The notes under the pieces are model-generated. The model saw only the letters and a list, made by a program, of their open reading frames with translations. It did not search any database and was not told the origin of the DNA. Shown here piece after piece: positions 13,656 through 20,790 of a DNA stretch of 22,414 nt. Both the position numbers and the translations under genes were made by a program. The stretch is from a virus: positions 1 to 22,414 of the IMG/VR virus record IMGVR_UViG_3300028277_000535; one strand, 5' to 3'. The number at the start of each line of letters is the position of its first letter. Position 1 is the stretch's first letter.

Positions 13656-15266
13656 TTACCCACATAAACCCTTTGCTTGCCACCATGAAGTGCTGGTGCA
13701 CCCGTTTACTGTCCCCTTAGAGGTGGTATATGTCGGCGTATGGCCCCCATTCCCGCCGTGAAGTGAATAATAATCACAGCGCGGACTTGTATTGGGATAT
13801 GAGACTTCAGCATAAGTGGGATAACTTACCCATGTGATCCAGAGGCTACCGTTACACGCCGCATTATGTAGTATCACTCCATTCGCATAATAATAATCCT
13901 GGGGTTCAACATTAATTTCACTAATAGGAAACACCTGTGTTGAAGATGAAACAACCGAAATACTTGTTATTTCTAATTCTTGACCATCTTCGTCTGCCAA
14001 ATAATCTCCAATAGATAATTCTATTGATGGTTTAAATTTCCAAGTATTTTCGCTTCCACTTGTAAAAAGATTTGTAAATGTACCAAATTTCTTATCACCA
14101 TTTATTACGGTATATGAATCTGTGAATAAATCGGGCCATACATCAATAACCTCAACATTTGATTGGGATGGTATTGATAAACTTGAAGTTTCCCAAAGTT
14201 TCCAGAAATAATGACCACACTTGTTAGCGTACCCATCCGATTCATCGGGTAACCCACTAATATTACGAATTTTTAAGAACGACCCCGTAACTACATTTTC
14301 TATATTTGTATAACTGTTATCTGACATCAATACCTGACTTCCCGATATGGCACCCTTTCGTGTAATAGTAGTTGTCGTATAAGAACCCGAATCACCTGAT
14401 AAAATATAATGAGGTAAATGAGTTTGAAAAACATTCACATCCGCTGTAATTGGATTCCGTGGTTGTAAAAAAATATTTTCTTGTGGAGTCAACATCATAA
14501 TACCCCTCACCTCAGAATAATAAGCCCCATTATAATTCAAATCGGGTAGGATAAACTCCTCACAATAAGATTGAGAAAGTAAATAATTTTTATTATCATC
14601 CGTTATATCATAAAACTGAAAAGAATTCATAAGTAAAGTTTGATAATCTACTGTGGGGTCTTTAATAAGTACATCTGGAACACCAACACCATTAGAAAAT
14701 CCATCAGGTAAATCTGCCATTTTTCTTGGCATCAAAGATTCAATTCCAGATGAAGATGCGAAATTCCTAAATTCTCTTTTATCCGATGCTAAATAATCAA
14801 TAGGACTTGCAGAATCAAATCCAAATCGTAACACAAAAGTAGTATTAGGAACATCAAAATCTGGTACCGGAGTAGGATAGGAGGGCTGAACATAAATACT
14901 TGATGTAAACCCATCTATGTCCAAACTGGCTGTTATATCACCTACCAGCTCCAAAGGTGGCATAACAGTTCCTTCTTCATTTCGTGTAACCAAAACTATA
15001 GTGTCATAATTATTTGCTTTCCACCAAGTAACTGCACTATCTAAAAAATTAGTTTCAGGTGGAGTTTGAATATTCGTGTTAAGTTCTAATAACTTTAATG
15101 ATCCACTTGAAGGGACCCAATCATATCCGGCAATTACTCCATGATTATTACCCTTTCCTGTCCAATATTCAGGATTACTTCCTGTCAAAAAGGGGGCAGC
15201 AGCTTGCAAAGACTGAGTTGCAATAGAACTACTATAATTATTAAAATTAAAATAATTTAATTTCAT
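13656..15266 (-). CDS. ATP-grasp-like / Hint (intein-like) protein with Cys-containing tail
   Basis: A 536-aa protein. Residues 1-300 share the ATP-grasp-like pattern of the 892- and 284-aa proteins: LLELNTN at 59-65, NNYDTIVLV at 85-93, FVLRFGF at 144-150, GVPDVLIKD at 195-203 and YCEEFI at 234-239. A Hint domain follows (about 305-468). It starts AISGSQVLMSDNS with Ala306 where Cys is normal and ends in YYANGVILHN with the catalytic pair His467-Asn468. The next residue is Ala469. The usual block-B His is replaced by Asn399. This predicts C-terminal cleavage by Asn cyclisation but no splicing, freeing a 68-residue peptide with four Cys (471, 497, 523, 535) that is rich in Tyr, Trp, Ser and Gly. 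The start has a strong GGAGG site and an ATGA overlap with the GNAT gene. Confidence 0.75.
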   Translation of the reverse strand: MKLNYFNFNNYSSSIATQSLQAAAPFLTGSNPEYWTGKGNNHGVIAGYDWVPSSGSLKLLELNTNIQTPPETNFLDSAVTWWKANNYDTIVLVTRNEEGTVMPPLELVGDITASLDIDGFTSSIYVQPSYPTPVPDFDVPNTTFVLRFGFDSASPIDYLASDKREFRNFASSSGIESLMPRKMADLPDGFSNGVGVPDVLIKDPTVDYQTLLMNSFQFYDITDDNKNYLLSQSYCEEFILPDLNYNGAYYSEVRGIMMLTPQENIFLQPRNPITADVNVFQTHLPHYILSGDSGSYTTTTITRKGAISGSQVLMSDNSYTNIENVVTGSFLKIRNISGLPDESDGYANKCGHYFWKLWETSSLSIPSQSNVEVIDVWPDLFTDSYTVINGDKKFGTFTNLFTSGSENTWKFKPSIELSIGDYLADEDGQELEITSISVVSSSTQVFPISEINVEPQDYYYANGVILHNAACNGSLWITWVSYPTYAEVSYPNTSPRCDYYSLHGGNGGHTPTYTTSKGTVNGCTSTSWWQAKGLCG

Positions 15267-15691
15267 TTACTTTCCTCCCAATTACATTTTTTAAATACAT
15301 TTATGCTTTTTATATTCCACACATCTATCTTACTATAAATATCAATTCTCTCTTTATTTACCAAATTTGTAATTGAATATATTAATTGCCCTCCATATCC
15401 CGTATTTCTATAATCTTTATGCACATATAAATTACAAAGTTCATTTTCTAATATATTAAACCAAACCCATCCCACAATTTTATTATCTATTTCTAAAATA
15501 TTAAAATACCATCCATCTTTTAATCGTTGTTTTGCATCTTCCATCGACCACATATCTTTCCAATTCAATTCTACTTCGAATTCATCTATAGCCCATTTTA
15601 ATTTTTCTTCATCTAAGTCAAAAACTTGATTTATTTCTGGTATAATTTCAACTTCTTTATAATTTATTAAATCTGGTTTAAATTTAATCAT
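15263..15691 (-). CDS. GNAT-family N-acetyltransferase (copy A)
   Basis: A 142-aa GNAT protein. LYVHKDYRNTGYGGQLI (88-104) carries the acetyl-CoA loop, and the FKKCNW end fits motif B. It is the paralogue of 3449-3877, aligned without gaps over residues 31-100 with about 57% identity by hand count. The ATG at 15691 directly follows a TAA (15692-15694) that closes the remnant of the SET-domain frame. It has no good ribosome site, so it looks built for reinitiation after translation of the intact upstream gene. Its own stop overlaps the 536-aa Hint gene as ATGA. The pairing of a GNAT with a Hint gene suggests the Hint product could be an acceptor; unproven. Confidence 0.8.
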   Translation of the reverse strand: MIKFKPDLINYKEVEIIPEINQVFDLDEEKLKWAIDEFEVELNWKDMWSMEDAKQRLKDGWYFNILEIDNKIVGWVWFNILENELCNLYVHKDYRNTGYGGQLIYSITNLVNKERIDIYSKIDVWNIKSINVFKKCNWEESK

Positions 15692-15763
15692 TTATTCATC
15701 AATATCCAATCCATTAGGATACCACTGTAAAAGTTCTTCGTCCTTTTTTATATCTTTAGTGGA
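15692..15763 (-). pseudogene. Detached C-terminal remnant of the SET-domain gene
   Basis: The 72 bases between the SET-domain stop and the GNAT start continue the SET frame without a shift. After TAA (15764-15766) they encode STKDIKKDEELLQWYPNGLD and four more residues (IDIDE minus one overlap), then TAA. The DI..(G/D)EEL...Y pattern is the canonical closing motif of SET domains, so the stop at 15764-15766 is a nonsense codon inside what was one gene of about 133 codons. Alternatives are a sequencing or assembly error, or stop readthrough. Confidence 0.75.
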
Positions 15764-16093
15764 TTACAAAACAAAAATTTTATAATTAATATGTTTTTTA
15801 AATTTCCAATAAACACTTCTATCCTCTAATTTAATTGCACTATTATACAATGCTGCATATCCAAATACCACACAATGTTGCTCTTTCGGTTGACCATTTG
15901 GTAATTCTCCATCCTCACAGAAAAACATATATTTTTGAAATTCATCATCCTCAAAATATCCTTCCACTACACGATAATGACATTCTTCCAATAATTCTCC
16001 CTTTTTTATATCCTCTTTTGCAAAAACACCATATCCTTGTAGGGGAGATTTTCTAACTTCTAATTTCGGATTATGATAAAGTTTATCTTTCAT
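15764..16093 (-). CDS. SET-domain protein, truncated by an in-frame stop
   Basis: A 109-aa frame with the N-terminal part of a SET (lysine-methyltransferase-type) domain. SPLQGYGVFAKEDIKKGELL (residues 16-35) is the GxGvfA...I..GE hallmark. FGYAALYN (77-84) is the start of the cofactor-binding segment. The His and Ser of the NHS motif are missing or shifted (YNSAIKLEDRSVYW), so activity is doubtful even apart from the stop. The frame ends at KIFVL before the DIxxxEEL motif, which is encoded directly downstream. Short SET proteins occur in phages and bacteria and methylate lysines on proteins. As it stands the product is incomplete and probably non-functional. The ribosome site is weak. Confidence 0.7.
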   Translation of the reverse strand: MKDKLYHNPKLEVRKSPLQGYGVFAKEDIKKGELLEECHYRVVEGYFEDDEFQKYMFFCEDGELPNGQPKEQHCVVFGYAALYNSAIKLEDRSVYWKFKKHINYKIFVL

Positions 16094-16112
16094 TTATCAA
16101 ACTTCTTTGTCA

Positions 16113-16412
16113 TTATCCCATCAAATCTGGTCGTGAAAGTGCATCTTCTTTTGGTTTATTTACTTCTTCCAAACCAAGTCCAGCTCCATCTATAAACATC
16201 TTCGGAACTTTCCCACAATTACCACAACTATAAACTTGAACTGGTACAAGTGCTTCTTGTCCTGTTGGTGACATAATTGGTGAAATCCTTTTAATTACGT
16301 GTGCTGTAATGAAAAGGTAATTCCCACAATCATCACATTTTATAGTCTCTGCCTTTTTCAAATCCACTTGAACTTCTGTTTGTGGTTGTTGAGGTGCTTT
16401 TCTTTTAGCCAT
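16113..16412 (-). CDS. Zinc-ribbon phage protein
   Basis: A 99-aa protein with a treble-clef/zinc-ribbon cysteine pattern: Cys26-x2-Cys29 (IKCDDCGN) and Cys63-x2-Cys66 (YSCGNCGKVP), 33 residues apart. Between them is an SPTGQEALVPVQV segment that I recall from small conserved proteins of aquatic T4-like phages. The first 20 residues are basic and Gln/Pro-rich. The last third is acidic and flexible. Function is unknown; zinc ribbons of this size often bind nucleic acid or stabilise virion proteins. The ATG at 16412 has an AAAGGAG site and overlaps the kinase gene by 8 nt. It is one of few island genes that look like phage core rather than cargo. Confidence 0.75.
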   Translation of the reverse strand: MAKRKAPQQPQTEVQVDLKKAETIKCDDCGNYLFITAHVIKRISPIMSPTGQEALVPVQVYSCGNCGKVPKMFIDGAGLGLEEVNKPKEDALSRPDLMG

Positions 16413-17199
16413 TTTCTAACTCCTTTAATGTAACTGTTGCAACACCGTGTTTTTGTACTACTCGTGTTGTACATTTTTGTGCAAATTCTATTGCACTTTC
16501 TATATTATTTGTATCTAAATAACCACGAACTAATCCAGCGATGAATGTATCTCCTGCTCCACTCACATCTTTAACAGGAACTTCTTCTACTGAAAAATCT
16601 CTTTCATTATATCTACATCCTTTACTACCTAATGTAACAATAAGTTTTTCCTTGAATCCATCATCTGACAGTAATTCATGATTCTTCTTATATTCTAATT
16701 CGTTTATCTTGATAAAATCTGCATCTCTTATCCACTCACCAAGTTTCTTTTTAGTGTCTACAAATACATTTTTATTATATTTACAAATATGTTCTATATC
16801 ACTTTCTTCTAAAAACCCTTTACAATAATCTGAAATAATAATTGCATCAATCTTATTTATAGTACCCGTCAAACTATAAGATGTAAATTTATTATTCAGT
16901 ATACCTTGTAATTTTTTTATTTTTATTCTATCACAATAATCGTGTTCATCAACCCTTAATACCATTTGACCTGAACGATTTTCTACATATCTTTTCTTTG
17001 TAATGCTATTTACATTAGTTATGGTATAAATAGTCATACCTAATGACTCAACATTATTTGCAACATTTTTTGCCATACCATCATTTGATTCTGTATGTGA
17101 TGGAACAAGTACTGGTACTGGTGCCTCAGGACTAATTCTTTCTATATCACCATAGACAAATACATCTTGACAACTATCTCCTATAACTAATACATTCAT
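16405..17199 (-). CDS. PfkB-family sugar kinase, HldE/RfaE N-terminal-domain-like, shortened
   Basis: A 264-aa ribokinase-fold kinase. GDSCQDVFVYGDIERISPEA (7-26) is the signature of the heptose-7-phosphate kinase domain of HldE/RfaE. VSGAGDTFIAGLVRGY (212-227) holds the catalytic Asp217 and anion hole. IDAIIISDYCKG at 117-128 and FVDTKKKL at 146-153 follow the family. It is about 50 residues shorter than usual: the stretch between TITN (59-62) and ITKKRYV (66-72) is almost absent, which removes much of the lid that closes over the sugar, and the GGAxNVA loop reads NDGMAKNVA. Sugar specificity may therefore differ. With two GT25 genes next door it probably supplies or modifies a sugar for glycan decoration. 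Confidence 0.75.
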   Translation of the reverse strand: MNVLVIGDSCQDVFVYGDIERISPEAPVPVLVPSHTESNDGMAKNVANNVESLGMTIYTITNVNSITKKRYVENRSGQMVLRVDEHDYCDRIKIKKLQGILNNKFTSYSLTGTINKIDAIIISDYCKGFLEESDIEHICKYNKNVFVDTKKKLGEWIRDADFIKINELEYKKNHELLSDDGFKEKLIVTLGSKGCRYNERDFSVEEVPVKDVSGAGDTFIAGLVRGYLDTNNIESAIEFAQKCTTRVVQKHGVATVTLKELENG

Positions 17200-17888
17200 T
17201 TTATTTTTTCCTTATCATAATAAAAATTCTTATTGGCTGGTGGAATTGTATTAGAATCACCATTGTCTATTTGATATGCCAATCGTTGATTTGTAATATA
17301 AGCATTTAATAATCCCTTTCTGACTACTCGATGTGTCATATCAGAATCAACTGCTATTTTAGGGTATTTTAGATGTTCTAAAAATACTTTACAGGCCTTT
17401 TTATTAACCATAAAACATTGATTTCCAGGTTTGTATTCATATATAGAATAAAAATCATTTATTTTTTCTTTAATGACCAAATCTTCTGTGAGATAACCAA
17501 AATGAATCATATCCCAATCCTTTGGAATGTGTTTTATACATTCATTAAATTTTTCTTCAAAGTCATCTATAAAAACACAATCATCTTCAATTATAAGTAT
17601 ATTACCATAATCTTTATTTATATTTTTTTTATATATTTCAAGAAAGGTTTTATGTAAACCAACTAACCCAGGTGTCAATGATTTACCCAATTTAAATCCT
17701 GATCTTTTAGTCTCATAAAGTTCACCTAATAACTTTTCCTTTTTATAATTTATTTTTTTACCATCTATTGCAGGAAATCTTTCTGTTTTAGATAATAACG
17801 GAATTTTACTTAATTGATGTTCTATTTTTTTTCGTCTATCTTGACGATAATCTAAATTTATATAATAAGATTTATGAAATATATTCAT
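17196..17888 (-). CDS. Glycosyltransferase family 25 protein (copy B)
   Basis: A GT25-type glycosyltransferase (LPS biosynthesis family). Counting from the TTG at 17906, the hallmarks are YYINLDYRQDRR (14-25), FPAIDG (44-49), LTPGLVGLHKTFLEIY (77-92) and ILIIEDDCVF (103-112) with the acidic EDD metal motif. I prefer the ATG at 17888 (codon 7 of the longer frame) because the earlier codon is TTG inside the upstream gene and GAGG lies 12 bases ahead of the ATG. The product would be 230 aa. The family transfers galactose, glucose or heptose to lipo-oligosaccharide, or hydroxylysine sugars in collagen-like proteins. It sits beside a heptose-kinase-like gene and the ATP-grasp-like protein. Confidence 0.8.
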   Translation of the reverse strand: MNIFHKSYYINLDYRQDRRKKIEHQLSKIPLLSKTERFPAIDGKKINYKKEKLLGELYETKRSGFKLGKSLTPGLVGLHKTFLEIYKKNINKDYGNILIIEDDCVFIDDFEEKFNECIKHIPKDWDMIHFGYLTEDLVIKEKINDFYSIYEYKPGNQCFMVNKKACKVFLEHLKYPKIAVDSDMTHRVVRKGLLNAYITNQRLAYQIDNGDSNTIPPANKNFYYDKEKIK

Positions 17889-18726
17889 ACTCTTTTGAAT
17901 CCTCAAAATAACTTTTATACCTTGATTGTAACGATAAATCTAATCTATTTTCTATTTCAGTTTTAGTACTTAAATATTTATATTCTGGTGTAATAGTTGG
18001 TTGTAAATTCTCATAATCAGTTATATCAATAGATATATTTTTTCCACATAAATGATAAGTATTCAAATAATAATCTGATACTATATAATCTTCACAATAC
18101 TCGTCCACAAAAGCATCTTGATAATCTTCCTTGTCAAAAAGATAAATACCCTTTCCCGAATCAAGTTCGGTATCTTTCATAACAAAATCTGGTACACCAT
18201 TACCCTTTTCAGTTACATCCTCTAATCTTAATATTTGTTTTGGAAAATTAAGTTTATCTCCCAAATATTGTCTTACCCATCTTTTATTTGTAGATAAATG
18301 TTCAATAAATGCAAACTCACGATTAAATGTTTGTTGAAAATTGAAAATTGATGGATCATCAGAAAAATCCATATAAACAAAATCTCCGACATCTTCGTTC
18401 ACCGTTTCTATTTTTATCTCCTTTTCCATTAAATTATATAAACTTCTATCACACCCTACGTTCCAAAACACAAGTTTACTATAATTGTTATTTACTAAAA
18501 AATCTTGTAAAATGCTCAAATCAAGTTGAGTTTTAGAAGTTACGGTTGCGGCCGTATCTATTTCTAAAAAATACAATTTGCCATCCTTTGGTATTAAAGA
18601 AGTCTTAACTAAAATAAAATGATTAGACAACTCCATATATTCTTTCATATCTGATGAAATCGATTCGTGAAAAATATCAGATTGTTTTTTAATTATCGGA
18701 ATATAAATATTTAAATCAAAGTTCAT
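17872..18726 (-). CDS. Stand-alone ATP-grasp-like protein, relative of the two Hint proteins
   Basis: A protein of 284 aa from the ATG at 18726. An in-frame GTG at 18744 would add 6 residues, but only the ATG has a usable GGAG site. Residue numbers here are from the GTG. It matches the N-terminal part of the 536- and 892-aa Hint proteins: LIPKDGKLYFLEIDTA (50-65), NNNYSKLVFW (85-94), HLSTNKRWVRQYL (149-161), GVPDFVMKDTELDSGKGIYL (183-202) and YCEDYI (216-221). The Lys190 plus a glycine loop, followed by an acidic YCED hinge, fits an ATP-grasp nucleotide site, though I claim this from pattern only. It overlaps the two flanking GT25 genes, suggesting a joint role. Possible activity: ligation of an amino acid or peptide to a glycan or protein. 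Confidence 0.7.
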   Translation of the reverse strand: MNFDLNIYIPIIKKQSDIFHESISSDMKEYMELSNHFILVKTSLIPKDGKLYFLEIDTAATVTSKTQLDLSILQDFLVNNNYSKLVFWNVGCDRSLYNLMEKEIKIETVNEDVGDFVYMDFSDDPSIFNFQQTFNREFAFIEHLSTNKRWVRQYLGDKLNFPKQILRLEDVTEKGNGVPDFVMKDTELDSGKGIYLFDKEDYQDAFVDEYCEDYIVSDYYLNTYHLCGKNISIDITDYENLQPTITPEYKYLSTKTEIENRLDLSLQSRYKSYFEDSKEYEYIS

Positions 18727-19468
18727 CCCAAGCCCCATCTCCACATTGAAATGATTTATCCTTATACCAAGATTGTAATTCTGTTCTCTTTTGTATGAGA
18801 GAAAATGTTATCATTGATCTTGAACAAAAAGGATAAACATCTGCTATATCAATATTTTTTCTATTAATGTGTAAGTCAGCAGGAACGATGCCCTGCTCAC
18901 TTGATTTTTGTATTAGTTTAGTTGCTGCAGTTGGTGTTATAGTGTAACAATGTGCTCCAAGTAAACAATATTCCCTACAATAACACTCTTCACCCTTCTC
19001 AACTGTACAATCACACCACCTCTTATACAAACCTTTTCTATTCCTTTTTTTATGTATCAACTCGAAATCAAAATCATCTTGTTTATAATCCTTTTCCCAA
19101 GAAGGTTTCCCATAATTTATCACTCCATCAAAATCATAGTCTTTAAATTCATTGGTAAAAATTGCATCATGTTCTAAAACCATAATTTTTTGGTCTAATT
19201 TCACACAATGATTCCAAAGGTGAAAGTGACTAAAAAAACATCCGAGTATAGATTCTTTGTAACCTATATTCGTCCAAAGACGGTTTTCATCGATAAAATT
19301 AAACTTATATTTTTTATTCAATTTTAGAGAATCGTCTCTATGTATACCTTCCCACAATTCAACATCTATTTTTCCAATATTTTTTGCTGAATCAATTGTC
19401 TTTAATGCAGATTCATAACTAAGTTTATTTGATGAAATATGAATTACATATTTTTTAAAATCCGACAT
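18716..19468 (-). CDS. Glycosyltransferase family 25-like protein (copy A)
   Basis: A 250-aa GT25-like glycosyltransferase, more divergent than the copy at 17196. ESILGCFFSHFHLWNHC (72-88) corresponds to the GxxxSH...W helix of the family and KIMVLEHDAIF (94-104) to the acidic metal strand, with EHD in place of EDD. LLGAHCYTITPTAATKLI (169-186) matches the tyrosine-containing strand and helix. A cluster of six cysteines (152, 154, 162, 164, 168, 174) is unusual and could bind zinc or be disulfide-bonded. It overlaps the methyltransferase upstream by 14 nt and the ATP-grasp-like gene downstream. The donor and acceptor are unknown; LPS or phage glycoprotein decoration is a reasonable inference. 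Confidence 0.75.
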   Translation of the reverse strand: MSDFKKYVIHISSNKLSYESALKTIDSAKNIGKIDVELWEGIHRDDSLKLNKKYKFNFIDENRLWTNIGYKESILGCFFSHFHLWNHCVKLDQKIMVLEHDAIFTNEFKDYDFDGVINYGKPSWEKDYKQDDFDFELIHKKRNRKGLYKRWCDCTVEKGEECYCREYCLLGAHCYTITPTAATKLIQKSSEQGIVPADLHINRKNIDIADVYPFCSRSMITFSLIQKRTELQSWYKDKSFQCGDGAWDEL

Positions 19469-20030
19469 TTTTAATCCAACTTGAATCTACGAAACACTTA
19501 TCAGGTTCACCAACTAACTCGTTTACAACATCACATACGTCTTGAAATTCCTTATTATAATCATGACCACCGATTAGTCGTAGTGCCTTTAATTTTGGTA
19601 AATATAATTCTATATCTTTAAATACATCTTCATAATAATGACTACCATCAATATAAACAAAATCAAATGATTTATCTTTGAATTTATCAACTACATTATA
19701 ACTAAAATCTTGATGTAATGTAATATTATCAAAAAACCTTGTATTCATATTAAACTCCTGTTTAACTTCCTCCCAGTTATTTCCTAATAAATCATTAGCC
19801 TCCTCTTGTCCTTGAAATGGATCAATACAATGTATCTCTTTAAACATACCAGAAGAAGCAAATAAACAAGTTGACTCTCCCATATAACTACCAATCTCAA
19901 TCATCTTTAAGTCACTTCTTCCTTTAAAAAAATCGTCTAACCAAATTATCATTTCTGATAGCCCTAAAAATAAATCATTACTCATATTGGATTTCCATTC
20001 ATCCAAAGGGTTAAATCTTAGAGTATTCAT
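19455..20030 (-). CDS. Class I SAM-dependent methyltransferase (Methyltransf_24-like)
   Basis: A 191-aa methyltransferase. KMIEIGSYMGESTCLF (42-57) is the SAM-binding motif I, HCIDPF (67-72) the acidic strand 2, and FVYIDGSHYYEDVFKDIEL (124-142) the motif IV/metal region typical of the Methyltransf_24 group. GGHDYN (154-159) is also typical. Members methylate sugars or small molecules linked to glycosyltransferase clusters. It is followed by two GT25 genes and preceded by a radical SAM gene, with a 20-nt overlap to the latter, so it likely belongs to the same glycan-modifying set. The ribosome site GGAG lies 12 bases before the ATG at 20030. Confidence 0.85.
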   Translation of the reverse strand: MNTLRFNPLDEWKSNMSNDLFLGLSEMIIWLDDFFKGRSDLKMIEIGSYMGESTCLFASSGMFKEIHCIDPFQGQEEANDLLGNNWEEVKQEFNMNTRFFDNITLHQDFSYNVVDKFKDKSFDFVYIDGSHYYEDVFKDIELYLPKLKALRLIGGHDYNKEFQDVCDVVNELVGEPDKCFVDSSWIKNVGF

Positions 20031-20790
20031 TAATTAAATCTACTCCTCTATAAAAGTTTTTTCTATCCATTGGTAAGTTATTTGAATCCCATTTCATTTG
20101 TAACGGTGGAAATGGACAATCATTGCAATGACTAAGTGGTATATTACTTTCAATAAAATCTATAACTTTTTGTCTATCATCCCACTTACACATATCCTTT
20201 TTTTCACTATAAGTTGTTGTACATCTAAACAAATATTCTTTTGTTATAACTCTACAATCGTCTTTTTGATAACACCTTTCCCAATTCAACTCCTTAGAAT
20301 ATTCTAAATTAGATTGTTTCTGTCCATATATATCAAAAGTGTTTTGCCACCAAAATTCTATTTTTACATTAGACTTTAAATAATCATATAAATATGAATT
20401 CTTTACTATATTTGACAAATCTTCTTCAAATGGATATACTGAAATTACCAATTTATCCAATTTCATTAATGATCTCACAACAACTGGTGTAAAATTTAAT
20501 CCATTAGTTATAAGTGTTAATTTATTAATTAAATTTGTATTTTTTAAATAATCAATTATCTCATCCAAATTTTTATGAAGTGTAGGTTCACCACCCAATA
20601 TCTTTAATTCATCTAATCGTAAATCTAATCTTTTTAGATTTTCCATTACTATCTTTACATCACTTAACTCGTACCTTGTATTGGTTACACGGCCATCTTG
20701 TAAATAATCTAAAACAACACATCCACTGCAATGTAAATTACAAGTATCTATTATATGTAAATCAAAACTACCTAATAATAAATTGCTCAT
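20011..20790 (-). CDS. Radical SAM protein with Cys-rich C-terminus
   Basis: A radical SAM enzyme. From the ATG at 20790 it is 259 aa and starts MSNLLLGSFDLHIIDTCNLH. The TCNLHCSGC motif supplies the [4Fe-4S] ligands Cys17, Cys21 and Cys24, and ILGGEPTLHKN is the GGEP SAM motif. LTLITNGL and LVISVYP are the next barrel strands. The C-terminal part has several Cys (CYQKDDC, FRCTTTY, MCKW, CNDCPF) that suggest an auxiliary cluster as in SPASM or twitch domains. I prefer this start to an upstream ATG at 20841 because it has AAGGATT eight bases ahead and keeps the overlap with the PhyH gene to 23 nt. The substrate may be a peptide or a sugar. Confidence 0.8.
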   Translation of the reverse strand: MSNLLLGSFDLHIIDTCNLHCSGCVVLDYLQDGRVTNTRYELSDVKIVMENLKRLDLRLDELKILGGEPTLHKNLDEIIDYLKNTNLINKLTLITNGLNFTPVVVRSLMKLDKLVISVYPFEEDLSNIVKNSYLYDYLKSNVKIEFWWQNTFDIYGQKQSNLEYSKELNWERCYQKDDCRVITKEYLFRCTTTYSEKKDMCKWDDRQKVIDFIESNIPLSHCNDCPFPPLQMKWDSNNLPMDRKNFYRGVDLINEYSKI

